Origin: an uncultured Anaerolineales bacterium
GTDB lineage: Bacteria; Chloroflexota; Anaerolineae; Aggregatilineales; Aggregatilineaceae
DNA length: 39,807 bases
Assembly (NCBI GenBank): GCA_937135955.1
Contig: CAKZOB010000092.1
Span: 1-39,807, forward strand
Reading direction: 5' to 3'
In this document: piece after piece, positions 32,302 to 39,784 of the stretch
Numbering within the stretch: the stretch's first letter is position 1
Layout: the number at the start of each line of letters is the position of its first letter
Translations under genes and position numbers: made by a program
Notes under the pieces: generated by a model
Seen by the model: only the letters and a program-made list of their open reading frames with translations
What the model was told of the DNA's origin: nothing
The model's database searches: none

Positions 32302-32436
32302 ATAAGCCGTCCCAGAGAGGGAGGGCGCTTGCCGGGGACTGTTGGCTGCTCCGCTTCGGGTGGCGCAAGCTCTGGCCGGGGAATGCGTTATAATCGGCAG
32401 GGTGCTTCGGCTGTCGCGTGTACAGGGGATGTAACT

Positions 32437-33417
32437 TTGCCAGGACTTGTCGCCACTGTCCGGCAGCGCCGCGCCGACTTTTTGCTGTCGGTGATGGTGC
32501 TGATCTGGGGCTTTCACTTCATCGTTGTCAAGAATGCCATTGCGGCCATCGAGCCACTGACTTACAACGCGCTGCGCTTTCTGGTGGGGCTGCCCGCGGT
32601 GCTGATCTTCGCCACCCGCCAGAGGGGCGCGTTGCGCCTGTCGCGGCGCGACCTGGCCCTGGTAACCGTCCTGACGCTTACTGGCCCGGTGCTCTATCAG
32701 ATCGGCTTTGTGCTGGGGCTGCAGCGCACGACATCTACCAATACCGCGCTGCTGCTCGCCACCCTGCCCACCTGGACGGCGCTGTTCAGCATTGCGCTGG
32801 GCATGGTGGAGGTTCGCTGGCGGCTACTGACCGGCGTGGCGCTGACGCTGGTCGGTGTAGCGCTGGTGGTGCTCAGTCGGGCGGAAAACGGCCTGGCGCT
32901 TTCGCACGATGATCTGGTGGGCAGCGGGCTGGTGTTGGGGGCGGCGGTCGCCGATGGGCTGGCCAACGTGCTGGCCAAGCCGGCGGTGGATCGCATGGGC
33001 GGTCTACCGGTGGGCATCTGGAAGTACTTTCTCACAACGTTGACGCTATCGCTGCTGGCCGGGCCGAGGCTGCTCACGCTTTCTGCTGAGCAAGTTCCTC
33101 CTGCCAACATTCCCAATATCCTTTACAGCGGGATGCTGGCCGGAGCAGGGGGCTTCCTGGTCACGCACCTGGCCATTCGCGAGATCGGCCCGACGCGCAG
33201 CAGTAGCTACTTCAACTTCAACCCGATCGTGGCGGCGCTGGCCGGTGTGCTCATCCTGCACGAGCCGTTCTCCGGCTGGTTGTTGCTGGGGGGCGCGCTG
33301 ACAGTGCTGGGAGTGATAATGGTCAATCACAACACCTATCTGCGTCGTCGCGCGCCCGCTGCTGAAGCGCTCCTACACGCGCCGGTCGTGTCACCGGTCA
33401 GAGAGAGCACGCGCTGA
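32437..33417 (+). CDS. EamA/DMT-superfamily metabolite transporter
   Basis: 326 residues from a TTG at 32437 with AGGGGA at 32424-32429. A longer open frame exists but would run back through the repeat at 32153-32301, so it is rejected. Ten hydrophobic segments form two EamA repeats: the first opens LLSVMVLIWGFHFIVVKNAI, with PLTYNALRFLVGLP and QIGFVLGLQRTTSTNTALL; the second includes GSGLVLGAAVADGLANVLAK and ends FNFNPIVAALAGVLILHEPF. Members export or import amino acids and related metabolites by exchange or proton coupling; the substrate is unknown. A TATAAT at 32389-32394 is a possible -10 box. Confidence 0.9.
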   Translation: MPGLVATVRQRRADFLLSVMVLIWGFHFIVVKNAIAAIEPLTYNALRFLVGLPAVLIFATRQRGALRLSRRDLALVTVLTLTGPVLYQIGFVLGLQRTTSTNTALLLATLPTWTALFSIALGMVEVRWRLLTGVALTLVGVALVVLSRAENGLALSHDDLVGSGLVLGAAVADGLANVLAKPAVDRMGGLPVGIWKYFLTTLTLSLLAGPRLLTLSAEQVPPANIPNILYSGMLAGAGGFLVTHLAIREIGPTRSSSYFNFNPIVAALAGVLILHEPFSGWLLLGGALTVLGVIMVNHNTYLRRRAPAAEALLHAPVVSPVRESTR

Positions 33418-33585
33418 CCGTCCGCGGCAAGGGGATGAATCGCGAAGACGCCGAGGGCAGGAGAAGCGGGATTCTCTGAGGGTGATTTCGCCACAAGGGT
33501 AAGACGAACTTGGCGTGAGAATCTCCACGAAGGTTGAGTTCCTGTTAGAAATTCATGATGATTCAGTCTCAATGACAGCGCCCCG

Positions 33586-33615
33586 TTGACAGGGCGACCC
33601 GCCTTCCGCTATACT
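33586..33615 (+). promoter_or_regulatory. Strong promoter of the LexA-like regulator gene
   Basis: TTGACA (33586-33591), 18-base spacer, TATACT (33610-33615). The predicted start near 33622 lies just before the SOS-box-like site. The 160 bases before it (33418-33585) show no gene or recognisable element. Confidence 0.78.
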
Positions 33616-33627
33616 AATCTCGCAAAC

Positions 33628-33639
33628 GAACAAATGTTC
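33628..33639 (+). promoter_or_regulatory. SOS-box-like operator, site 1
   Basis: A perfect GAAC-N4-GTTC (GAACAAATGTTC) preceded by C: a close match to the Bacillus-type LexA (DinR) box CGAAC-N4-GTTCG. It lies about 12 bases after the -10 box, where binding would block transcription of the regulator gene. A nearly identical site precedes the TcmP gene. Confidence 0.7.
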
Positions 33640-33671
33640 TACGCTGTGACTGCACAATCAGGGGTGGTGCC

Positions 33672-33746
33672 ATGAGCGACACAGGAGAACAGTCCCGGCT
33701 ATTGCGGAGCAGCAGCGTGCCGATCGCGGCGAAGAGGTGCCTATGA
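33672..33746 (+). CDS. Small upstream ORF coupled to the LexA-like gene
   Basis: 24 codons, its stop overlapping the next start (ATGA), preceded by a G-rich GGGGTGGTG. No family is recognised. The overlap suggests translational coupling with the following gene; it may simply be a leader ORF or chance. Confidence 0.35.
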   Translation: MSDTGEQSRLLRSSSVPIAAKRCL

Positions 33747-33994
33747 GCCGAGACAATCCGACCACGCGCGAGCAGGTTTTCCGCTTCATCGTGGAGTACA
33801 AGCGCCGTCATGATGGCCTGTCGCCGTCGGTGGGGGACATTGCGACTGGCTGTGTGCTGCATCCGTCCACGGTCAAGTATCATCTGCTGCGGCTGGAGAA
33901 CATGGGCCGTATTCGCATTGTGGGGCGGCGCGCTATCGAAGTCACCGGCGGCTCCTGGGACTTGCCCGCCGACGACGACGCGCCCGCGCCTTGA
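33743..33994 (+). CDS. LexA-type winged-helix DNA-binding protein without peptidase domain
   Basis: 83 residues from the ATG at 33743 with GAAGAGG upstream. The whole protein is a LexA N-terminal-like winged helix: TREQVFRFIVEYKRRHDG, then LSPSVGDIATGCVLHPSTVK, then YHLLRLENMGRIRIVGRRAI. It aligns with the LexA pattern PPSxxEIAxxxG..SPSTVxxHLxxLExKGxI. The S24 autoprotease and dimerisation domain of LexA is absent; only a short acidic tail follows, so it is a stand-alone DNA-binding domain. Its own promoter carries a LexA-type box, suggesting autoregulation or control by genuine LexA. A long hairpin CGCCAGCG/CGCTGGCG (34008-34051) follows. Confidence 0.75.
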   Translation: MSRDNPTTREQVFRFIVEYKRRHDGLSPSVGDIATGCVLHPSTVKYHLLRLENMGRIRIVGRRAIEVTGGSWDLPADDDAPAP

Positions 33995-34120
33995 AGCAGG
34001 TGTCGGTCGCCAGCGTGCAGCACCTTGCCAGCGGGTCACTGTGCGCTGGCGGCCCTTTGCTTCCGGTTCGATTCTGTGTTTAGATCGGCGCGGTGTCGTT
34101 CACTGCGAAGGTGGTGTGCC

Positions 34121-34609
34121 ATGACCCATCAGATCAGTCTCATGCCCGCCCGCAAACGCATCGCGCTGATCGCTCACGACGACCGCAAACAGGATTTGTT
34201 GGAGTGGGCACGTTTCAACAAGGGCAAGCTCAGTCGTCACGACCTGTATGCCACAGGCACGACAGGCACATTGCTCCGGCAGGAACTGGGGTTGCCGGTG
34301 CACGCCTTTCTGAGCGGGCCACTGGGCGGCGATCAGCAGGTGGGCGCGAAGATCGCCGAGAACGCCATTGATGTGCTGATCTTCTTCTGGGATCCGCTGG
34401 AAACGCACCCGCACGACCCCGATGTGCGGGCGTTGCTGCGCCTGGCGGTGTTGCAAAATATCCCTGTTGCCATGAATCGCTCGTCGGCGGATTTCATCTT
34501 CTCGTCCTCGTTAATGGATACGGAGTACGAGCGGCAACTATACGACTTCGCCGGGCGGCTGGAACGTCGCCGCGCCATTGATGCGCTGCGGGCAGCAGGT
34601 GGACAGTAG
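34121..34609 (+). CDS. mgsA: Methylglyoxal synthase
   Basis: 162 residues from ATG 34121. It converts dihydroxyacetone phosphate to methylglyoxal and phosphate, a bypass that relieves sugar-phosphate stress. All family hallmarks are present: [19 protein letters not shown], phosphate loop [23 protein letters not shown], and [20 protein letters not shown]. The catalytic residues His19, Asp71, His98 and Asp101 fall at the same numbers as in the E. coli enzyme. C-terminus complete. It lies between the LexA-like gene and the TcmP gene, with no obvious connection to either; the 126 bases before it lack a clear promoter, so cotranscription with the regulator is possible. Confidence 0.96.
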   Translation: MTHQISLMPARKRIALIAHDDRKQDLLEWARFNKGKLSRHDLYATGTTGTLLRQELGLPVHAFLSGPLGGDQQVGAKIAENAIDVLIFFWDPLETHPHDPDVRALLRLAVLQNIPVAMNRSSADFIFSSSLMDTEYERQLYDFAGRLERRRAIDALRAAGGQ

Positions 34610-34661
34610 TCTTTCTATCCCGAAGCCGAAAGAATGGCGCCCAAGTCGTTAATTGTTGTTG

Positions 34662-34685
34662 TACAATTGAAAAGAACAAATGTTT
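34662..34685 (+). promoter_or_regulatory. Promoter -10 box and SOS-box-like operator, site 2, before the TcmP gene
   Basis: TACAAT (34662-34667) is a 5-of-6 -10 box with no good -35. GAACAAATGTTT (34674-34685) differs from the site at 33628 by only its last base. The placement right after the -10 box mirrors site 1. Confidence 0.6.
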
Positions 34686-34716
34686 TACATCGTTTTTTCT
34701 TTAATGGAGGTTCCTT

Positions 34717-35598
34717 ATGTCTGGAACACCGCACAGCTTTGGCGGAGACTGGACCGCTGATAAGTTAGAACGAGTGGCGAACTACCTGAGAGCTTATGCC
34801 ACGATCATGAAAAAGCAACAATTTCGTTATGCCTATATAGACGCTTTTGCAGGCACAGGATACCGGACATTGAGGCGAGATGATGAGCCAGGACAGCTCA
34901 TGTTTCCAGAACTTGTGGAGGCTGAATCGCAGCGGTTTCTGGAAGGCTCTGCTCGCCAAGCTCTACAGGTTCAGCCGCGTTTCCATAAGTATATTTTCAT
35001 TGAGAAGGACGAGAACAGATTCAAGGAATTGCGAGAATTGCGAACCGCGTTTCCTGAGGTTGCCCGAGACATTGTCCTGGTCAATGACGAGGCAAACTCT
35101 TATCTGCAAGACATGTGCGATAACAAAAACTGGGAGCGACACCGTGCTGTGTTGTTCCTCGATCCCTATGGCATGGAAGTTGAATGGCAGACGATTGAAG
35201 CGATCGCGCGGACACAAGCAATTGACCTATGGCTCTTATTCCCACTAGGCATTGCGGTGAATCGTTTGCTAAGGCGAGATGGTAACATTGATCCAGCCGT
35301 CAGAAACGCCTTGAACCGCTTCTTTGGAGCCGAAGATTGGTACGAGACTTTCTACCAGACTACGACCAGGATAGGCCTATTTGGACCAGAGACTCAACGA
35401 CATAAGGTAGGCGACTTTGACACAATAGCCGACTATATGATAAGACGGCTGCGAACTGTGTTTGCAGGCGTGGCCGAGAATCCTCTGCCTCTGTTCAATT
35501 CGCGCAATAATCCGCTCTATCTTCTGTGTTTTGCCGTTGGCAACCCTCGCGGAGCAAAAGTTGCGGTCAAGATCGCTCAGGATATTCTCAAGAGGTGA
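34717..35598 (+). CDS. tcmP: Three-Cys-motif partner protein TcmP
   Basis: 293 residues with GGAGG at 34706-34710. Family features: [20 protein letters not shown], then [13 protein letters not shown] (a methyltransferase-like glycine loop), [17 protein letters not shown] (acidic end of strand 2), [20 protein letters not shown] (DPPY-like motif) and [15 protein letters not shown]. This is a Rossmann-type, probably SAM-binding, family of unknown biochemical role, defined by being encoded next to Gp37/Gp68-type three-Cys proteins, exactly as here (4-base gap). The DNA is visibly AT-richer than its surroundings and uses codons such as AGA, TTA and ATA that neighbours avoid, suggesting horizontal acquisition. 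Confidence 0.9.
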   Translation: MSGTPHSFGGDWTADKLERVANYLRAYATIMKKQQFRYAYIDAFAGTGYRTLRRDDEPGQLMFPELVEAESQRFLEGSARQALQVQPRFHKYIFIEKDENRFKELRELRTAFPEVARDIVLVNDEANSYLQDMCDNKNWERHRAVLFLDPYGMEVEWQTIEAIARTQAIDLWLLFPLGIAVNRLLRRDGNIDPAVRNALNRFFGAEDWYETFYQTTTRIGLFGPETQRHKVGDFDTIADYMIRRLRTVFAGVAENPLPLFNSRNNPLYLLCFAVGNPRGAKVAVKIAQDILKR

Positions 35599-35602
35599 CA
35601 TC

Positions 35603-36328
35603 ATGGCTGACCGCTCGGCAATTGAATGGACAGAGTCAACGTGGAATCCTATCACTGGTTGCACCAAAGTTAGCCCTGGCTGCAAGCATTGCTACGCTGA
35701 ACGCATGGCTTTGCGCTTGCAGGCGATGGGACACCCCAATTACGCAAACGGTTTCGCGCTGACTCTGCACGAACATGTGCTTGAGCTGCCGTTACGGTGG
35801 AAGACTCCTAGAACCATTTTCGTTAATTCCATGAGTGATCTGTTTCACGAAGATGTTCCATTGACTTTCATTCTCAGGGTCTTTGAGGTGATGCGTAAGG
35901 CTTGTTGGCATCAGTTCCAGGTACTTACCAAAAGAGCAGAGCGCCTGTCTGAATTGAATGACGAGTTGCCCTGGGCACCGAATATATGGATGGGCGTCAG
36001 TGTGGAGAGTCAGCGTTATACTTACCGCATTGAGCATCTGCGACAGACTGGAGCAGCCATCAAGTTCCTTTCCCTTGAACCTTTGCTTGGCCCCCTGCCT
36101 AATCTGGACTTGACGGGCATTCATTGGGTTATTGTAGGCGGCGAGTCGGGGCCAAAGGCACGACCTATGCAGGAAGCCTGGGTCACAGAAATCCGCGATC
36201 AATGCATTGCCGCTAAGGTGCCTTTCTTCTTCAAACAGTGGGGGGGCGTGCGCAAAGATAAGACGGGACGCTTGTTGGAAGGCCGTACCTGGGATGAGAT
36301 GCCAACAGGGGTGGAGGGCGTGCTGTAA
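35603..36328 (+). CDS. Phage Gp37/Gp68-family (DUF5131) three-Cys-motif protein
   Basis: 241 residues from the ATG at 35603, with AGAGGTGA overlapping the TcmP stop. N-terminal [20 protein letters not shown] continues to Cys27 and Cys30 ([12 protein letters not shown]). The C-x6-C-x2-C spacing at Cys20, 27 and 30 is radical-SAM-like and may hold a [4Fe-4S] cluster. Further conserved blocks are [61 protein letters not shown] and PFFFKQWGG. Such proteins occur in phages and mobile DNA; the reaction is unknown. It pairs with TcmP and probably acts with it on a nucleic acid or modified base; this is inference. Confidence 0.93.
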   Translation: MADRSAIEWTESTWNPITGCTKVSPGCKHCYAERMALRLQAMGHPNYANGFALTLHEHVLELPLRWKTPRTIFVNSMSDLFHEDVPLTFILRVFEVMRKACWHQFQVLTKRAERLSELNDELPWAPNIWMGVSVESQRYTYRIEHLRQTGAAIKFLSLEPLLGPLPNLDLTGIHWVIVGGESGPKARPMQEAWVTEIRDQCIAAKVPFFFKQWGGVRKDKTGRLLEGRTWDEMPTGVEGVL

Positions 36329-36399
36329 CGGTAAGGTGTCTTGAGGCACACCTGGCATATAATGAGCGCGACAGGTCCGAGTCACCAGGAGAGATGTTC

Positions 36400-37167
36400 A
36401 TGTGTCACCGGCTGATGGTGCTGTTGGGGGTAGTGCTGATACTGGTTGCCTGCCAGGGTGAAGACAGGCCCGCCCCTACCGAAACACCTTCCAACACTCC
36501 CGTTCCTACCGAAGAGGAAGCGGCCAGCGTCGAACTGGTGCCACTGACCCCCGGCCTCAAGCAGCGCGATGGGCTGACGGTCCTGGCGCATAGTGAAGGG
36601 GTGAGCGGAGGCACTGTCTATTTCTTCGCCGAAGTGCGCAACGACAGCGGGCAATATCTAAGCCAGATTGATGCGCTCATCTATCCCCTGGATGCGGATA
36701 ACCTCAAGCTGGGGCAGGTGTCGGCGGCCCCGCTGATGACGGACATCCCGCCGAGCCAGGTTTTCTATGTGGGGGCGGCATTCGCAGCGCCAGAAGGCTA
36801 TGCCGATACGCAGCGCTGGCTGTGGTATACCCCCGCCGAACAACCGACCTTGCGGGGACATTTCGGATTGCCCGTCATCATCGAGACGCGCGGGGTGGAT
36901 GAGAACGGCCTGTATGTGGTCAGCGGCACGGCGCAGAACGACAGCGGCGTTGATCTCTACTACCCGCTGGTAGATGTGGCGTTGATCGGCCCCGACGACG
37001 ACCTGGTGGGCGTGACTCACGCTGCTGTGAGCACTGAGCGCGAGGGGGTCTGGCCGGCGGGCACGACCGCGCACTTCACGGCGCTGTTCCGTTTCCTGGT
37101 GGGGTCACCGGAGCAGGTCACGGATGCGCGCGCCCTGGCCGCTGGCTACGAAGCGCCCGGCGGGTAA
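36400..37167 (+). CDS. Lipoprotein with FxLYD-like domains
   Basis: 255 residues from ATG 36400, favoured over ATG 36394 because AGGAGAG at 36387-36393 needs spacing. Signal peptide with lipobox LVAC, Cys18 being the lipidated residue. A Thr/Pro-rich linker (PTETPSNTPVPTEEE) follows, common in this group. Two related beta-sandwich units follow: one has VYFFAEVRNDSGQYLSQIDA, the other LYVVSGTAQNDSGVDLYYPL, in the style of FxLYD domains found in cell-surface proteins. Function unknown. A TATAAT lies at 36358-36363. Confidence 0.8.
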   Translation: MCHRLMVLLGVVLILVACQGEDRPAPTETPSNTPVPTEEEAASVELVPLTPGLKQRDGLTVLAHSEGVSGGTVYFFAEVRNDSGQYLSQIDALIYPLDADNLKLGQVSAAPLMTDIPPSQVFYVGAAFAAPEGYADTQRWLWYTPAEQPTLRGHFGLPVIIETRGVDENGLYVVSGTAQNDSGVDLYYPLVDVALIGPDDDLVGVTHAAVSTEREGVWPAGTTAHFTALFRFLVGSPEQVTDARALAAGYEAPGG

Positions 37168-37169
37168 GA

Positions 37170-37196
37170 AGAAAAACGCCGCCTGAGTCGGGCGGC
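37170..37196 (-). terminator. Minus-strand terminator
   Basis: Stem GCCGCC (37178-37183) / GGCGGC (37191-37196), preceded on the plus strand by GAAAAAC, i.e. a T-tract when read on the minus strand. It would end transcripts from the minus-strand genes that begin at 39430, and may also stop the lipoprotein transcript. Confidence 0.65.
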
Positions 37197-37220
37197 ATCT
37201 TGAGAAGGACCATCTGAAAA

Positions 37221-37270
37221 CCTCATCCCGTGACCCTTTCTCCTTGCGCGGAGGGAGATTCGGGGATGAG
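37221..37270. repeat. Short family-A repeat fragment
   Basis: CTCATCCC (37222-37229) and GGGATGAG (37263-37270) perfect inverted ends around CCTTTCTCC and GGAGGGAG, a miniature of the family-A core. Confidence 0.55.
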
Positions 37271-37325
37271 ATAAACTGCGGATCGGGACTCCTCAACTGC
37301 TCTCTGATCTGCTCTCGCTACGAGT

Positions 37326-37676
37326 TCACTGCAGTTCGAGTTGAGAGCCGGCGTTGTCCTGGGCCGGATCAATGACGGTTTCGTGCGGGATGTTTTCTAC
37401 GCTGGTATCGCGCAGGCGCTCGATAGCGCCCATCCCCACAGGAGCGATTGTAAACGATTGGCTATCGTGACTGCCGCGCCGCAACTGCGCCAGCATATCG
37501 CGTTCGATAGCCTCCGTCCTGTCCAGCATCTGGTGCGTCAGTTCCACCCTTATTGACATACCACCACCCTGGCCTGGCATTGCCCCTGCGGGGGACGGAG
37601 TGTGCATGGCTTCCGCCTGCATATTGGCGGGGTCTCCGTCTTCGCCTGGGCCTGGTACTTCAGGAAGCCGTTTCAT
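37326..37676 (-). CDS. Hypothetical small protein
   Basis: 116 residues with AGGAGG ahead of the ATG, the main support for a real gene. The first 40 residues are Pro/Gly/Met-rich and probably disordered; the next part is helical (VELTHQMLDRTEAIERDMLAQL), then a short strand-rich segment with FTIAPVGMGAIERLRD, and a polar end. No family is recognised. It lies downstream of the two paralogous minus-strand genes, with a 107-base gap. Confidence 0.55.
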   Translation of the reverse strand: MKRLPEVPGPGEDGDPANMQAEAMHTPSPAGAMPGQGGGMSIRVELTHQMLDRTEAIERDMLAQLRRGSHDSQSFTIAPVGMGAIERLRDTSVENIPHETVIDPAQDNAGSQLELQ

Positions 37677-37783
37677 AATCCCCCTCCTCGCTGGTTCGGC
37701 CCCTGCTTACACCCGCTGTTAGCCCCATTGTGCCGCGTTCGGCAAAAGTCTGCAATAGGGTTGTCACCTTTTTTAGACATTTT

Positions 37784-38650
37784 TTATCTATCAGCCTCGA
37801 CGCCGCGCCATTCGGCCAGCACGGGGGCGCGCGTTTCCAGCACGCCCGCCCAATCGCCCGCGTTGGCGATCAGGTAACCGACTATTCGTCCTTCCCCGCC
37901 TGCTCCCTCGTGCTCAATGCGCAGTAGGGGAACTGGAAAAGGATTGCCCGCGTGGGTCGCCCCTGGCAGCAGCACTGTCAGGCGATGAATGCGGGCCAGA
38001 GGAATCGCGTATGCCCGCTCGAAGAGCAGCCGGTCGGGGGCCAGGTAGAGCAGCCCGGCGGACTGTTGCCAGTCTGGCGGCAGGGCGTGCGGATCGGGCT
38101 GGTCAGGGGGGGCGATACGCCAGACGGTCGCGGCGTCCGGCTCGACACGCACAGCGGGGGCCGGGCCGAAGTCTTCGCGCACCTCGTCCATCTGCTGAAG
38201 GGGTAACCCTGCCAGCGCTGCGAGTTGAGTGGCGAACGCCTCCAGTGCCCCTTCCAGGAAACGATAGACATGCCAGCCTAGGTCGGTCTCGGCGTGCAAC
38301 GTCAGTTCGGGCGTCTCCACACGGCGATTCCAGGTGCTCTTGACGCGCGCCCGCAGCCCCATCCAACGTAACGCGGTCAGCGGGAAAGCCGCGTCGAGCG
38401 CCGCCGTCCGATGTCCAGCGAAGCGCACTTGCCCGTTCACTACGGCCAGCGCTCCAAATGCGCGGCGTAGGGGTAGGCCCTCTAGCAGGTCACCTTCCGC
38501 GATGGTGCCAATCGGCCCGACCTGCACCGTGTTTCCCGCCCGTTCCCAACGGGCGAGGGCGCGTTTCACGTGACGGCGCTGTGTGCCCTGATCCCACAGC
38601 AGCGCGCCGCCTATAGCTGCCAGCGCTGCCGCCAACCCGACGATCTCCAT
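37784..38650 (-). CDS. Hypothetical membrane-anchored protein, paralogue of the gene upstream
   Basis: 288 residues from the second ATG (38650), as AAAGG is correctly spaced for it; the ATG at 38659 is an alternative. N-terminal membrane anchor (EIVGLAAALAAIGGALLW). The soluble part contains LAALAGLPLQQMDEVREDFG and LLYLAPDRLLFERAYAIPLA, both with counterparts in the adjacent upstream gene (DLPLHDAGDGRDDFG and LYLAPDRLLFDWRAVAPLA). The strand-rich layout with L-x-APDRLLF resembles PH/GRAM-like folds, but no family is recognised. It starts a few bases after its paralogue stops, in one operon. Confidence 0.7.
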   Translation of the reverse strand: MEIVGLAAALAAIGGALLWDQGTQRRHVKRALARWERAGNTVQVGPIGTIAEGDLLEGLPLRRAFGALAVVNGQVRFAGHRTAALDAAFPLTALRWMGLRARVKSTWNRRVETPELTLHAETDLGWHVYRFLEGALEAFATQLAALAGLPLQQMDEVREDFGPAPAVRVEPDAATVWRIAPPDQPDPHALPPDWQQSAGLLYLAPDRLLFERAYAIPLARIHRLTVLLPGATHAGNPFPVPLLRIEHEGAGGEGRIVGYLIANAGDWAGVLETRAPVLAEWRGVEADR

Positions 38651-38662
38651 TGTGGACATCCT

Positions 38663-39430
38663 TTAATAGTCCGACAAATCCGGTTTGCGTTTGCGGCCCC
38701 GGTGCACTTCCAGCGGAACATCCCTCTGACGTACCAGCGCTTCGGCCCAGCGCCTGGCTCCGCGCACCTCGAATCCTTCGACCTGCAGCGCGCCGTCCGG
38801 CCCGGCATAGGTGACGCGCAACAGTGCCCTGTCCCGTCCCATCTGATGCACATCCAGCCGTTGCAGCGCCGCCAGGGGGGCGACCGCCCGCCAGTCGAAC
38901 AGCAGACGGTCAGGGGCCAGGTACAGGTCGGCGGTGCGGTCGGCGTGCCACTCACCGTAGATATCCTGCCATAGCCGCAGAGCGCGGTCGGGGCCGAAGT
39001 CGTCGCGTCCGTCACCGGCGTCGTGCAGGGGCAGATCGCAGGCTTCCGCCAGCGCCGCGCCCAGGTCGGCCAGGGCGGGGCCGATCAGCGTCGTCACGCG
39101 CCAGCCGTCGGGAGTGTCGCCGTGCACGGTCAACGCGCGCACCCGTCGTCTCAGGCGCAACCGCACCGTGACCAGGCTCACCCGTCGCACTGCGTCCAGG
39201 GGAAGGCGTACATCCCAGGCGCTGTTGCGCCATCCTCTGAACAGCAGTGCGTCGCCCACGAGGCCGGCAGCTCCCGTCACGCCCCGCCCATAAGTCTGGC
39301 GCGGGCGCAGGCCTAGGCAGGTGGCCGCGACTGGCCCATAGCGCACCCAGGCTCCGGCGCGCACCCACTCTGTGCGTATCCGGTTGACGTGTGCTTCGCG
39401 TCCGCCCGTGCCTATGCGCCGCCAGGCCAT
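38663..39430 (-). CDS. Hypothetical protein, paralogue of the gene downstream
   Basis: 255 residues, GGGAG just before the ATG. No membrane anchor. It is rich in Arg and strand-forming residues, with WDVRLPLDAVRRVSLVTVRL, then LAEACDLPLHDAGDGRDDFG and LYLAPDRLLFDWRAVAPLA. The latter two blocks are shared with the anchored protein encoded next. It ends in a basic tail (RGRKRKPDLSDY). Function unknown. Tandem duplication followed by gain or loss of the anchor is the simplest history. Confidence 0.7.
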   Translation of the reverse strand: MAWRRIGTGGREAHVNRIRTEWVRAGAWVRYGPVAATCLGLRPRQTYGRGVTGAAGLVGDALLFRGWRNSAWDVRLPLDAVRRVSLVTVRLRLRRRVRALTVHGDTPDGWRVTTLIGPALADLGAALAEACDLPLHDAGDGRDDFGPDRALRLWQDIYGEWHADRTADLYLAPDRLLFDWRAVAPLAALQRLDVHQMGRDRALLRVTYAGPDGALQVEGFEVRGARRWAEALVRQRDVPLEVHRGRKRKPDLSDY

Positions 39431-39448
39431 ACCGCTCCCGCCGAGTCA

Positions 39449-39600
39449 CTGAGAGACCATTTGGTAACCCCTCACCCCGGCGCTGTGCGCCACCCCGCGC
39501 CCTCAATGGGGCGAGGGGAAAAAATCTGGCCTGTCTCCCCTTCGCCCCTCAGAGGGGGGTTGAGGGGGCTTTTCAAACGGTCTCTTCAAACGGTCTCTCA
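39449..39600. repeat. MITE-like repeat, family A, copy 5 (subtype 2)
   Basis: Ends AGAGACCATTTGGTAA and TTTTCAAACGGTCTCT are good inverted repeats, and the right end is followed by a duplicate CTTCAAACGGTCTCT. The core ACCCCTCACCCCGGCGCTGT ... GGGGCGAGGGG ... CCCCTTCGCCCCTC ... GGGGTTGAGGGGGC closely matches copy 3 at 25971-26116. Confidence 0.82.
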
Positions 39601-39663
39601 TCAGTGCTACGCTCAGAGCGATCTTAGCGCCTTCTGACGAGTACGCTAGATGTGGCCTGGCCT

Positions 39664-39750
39664 GGGTGCGAGCAAAGGTTGACAGCGACTTTGCTGTGGG
39701 CGATAGCCCTCATCCCCCAGGGTAATCGCGTCAAAACCAGCCAGCAGAAC
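39664..39750 (-). repeat. Deletion derivative of the family-A subtype-1 repeat
   Basis: On the minus strand it starts CTGCTGGCTGGTTTTGACG and ends GCTGTCAACCTTTGCTCGCA, the outer parts of copy 1 at 6238-6472. The whole left part of the core is missing: CCCTGG joins directly to GGGATGAGGG. Confidence 0.7.
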
Positions 39751-39784
39751 CATGGGCAGAAGTAAGCTCAGGTGTGATCTGCTG

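Noticed and set aside
32197-32436. An 80-codon N-terminal extension of the EamA transporter
   Set aside because: It would translate a repeat element and other non-coding DNA; the TTG at 32437 has a proper ribosome site and begins just before the first membrane helix.
25971-39600. CRISPR array
   Set aside because: The repeats are few, kilobases apart, unequal in length and not separated by uniform spacers; no cas genes are present.
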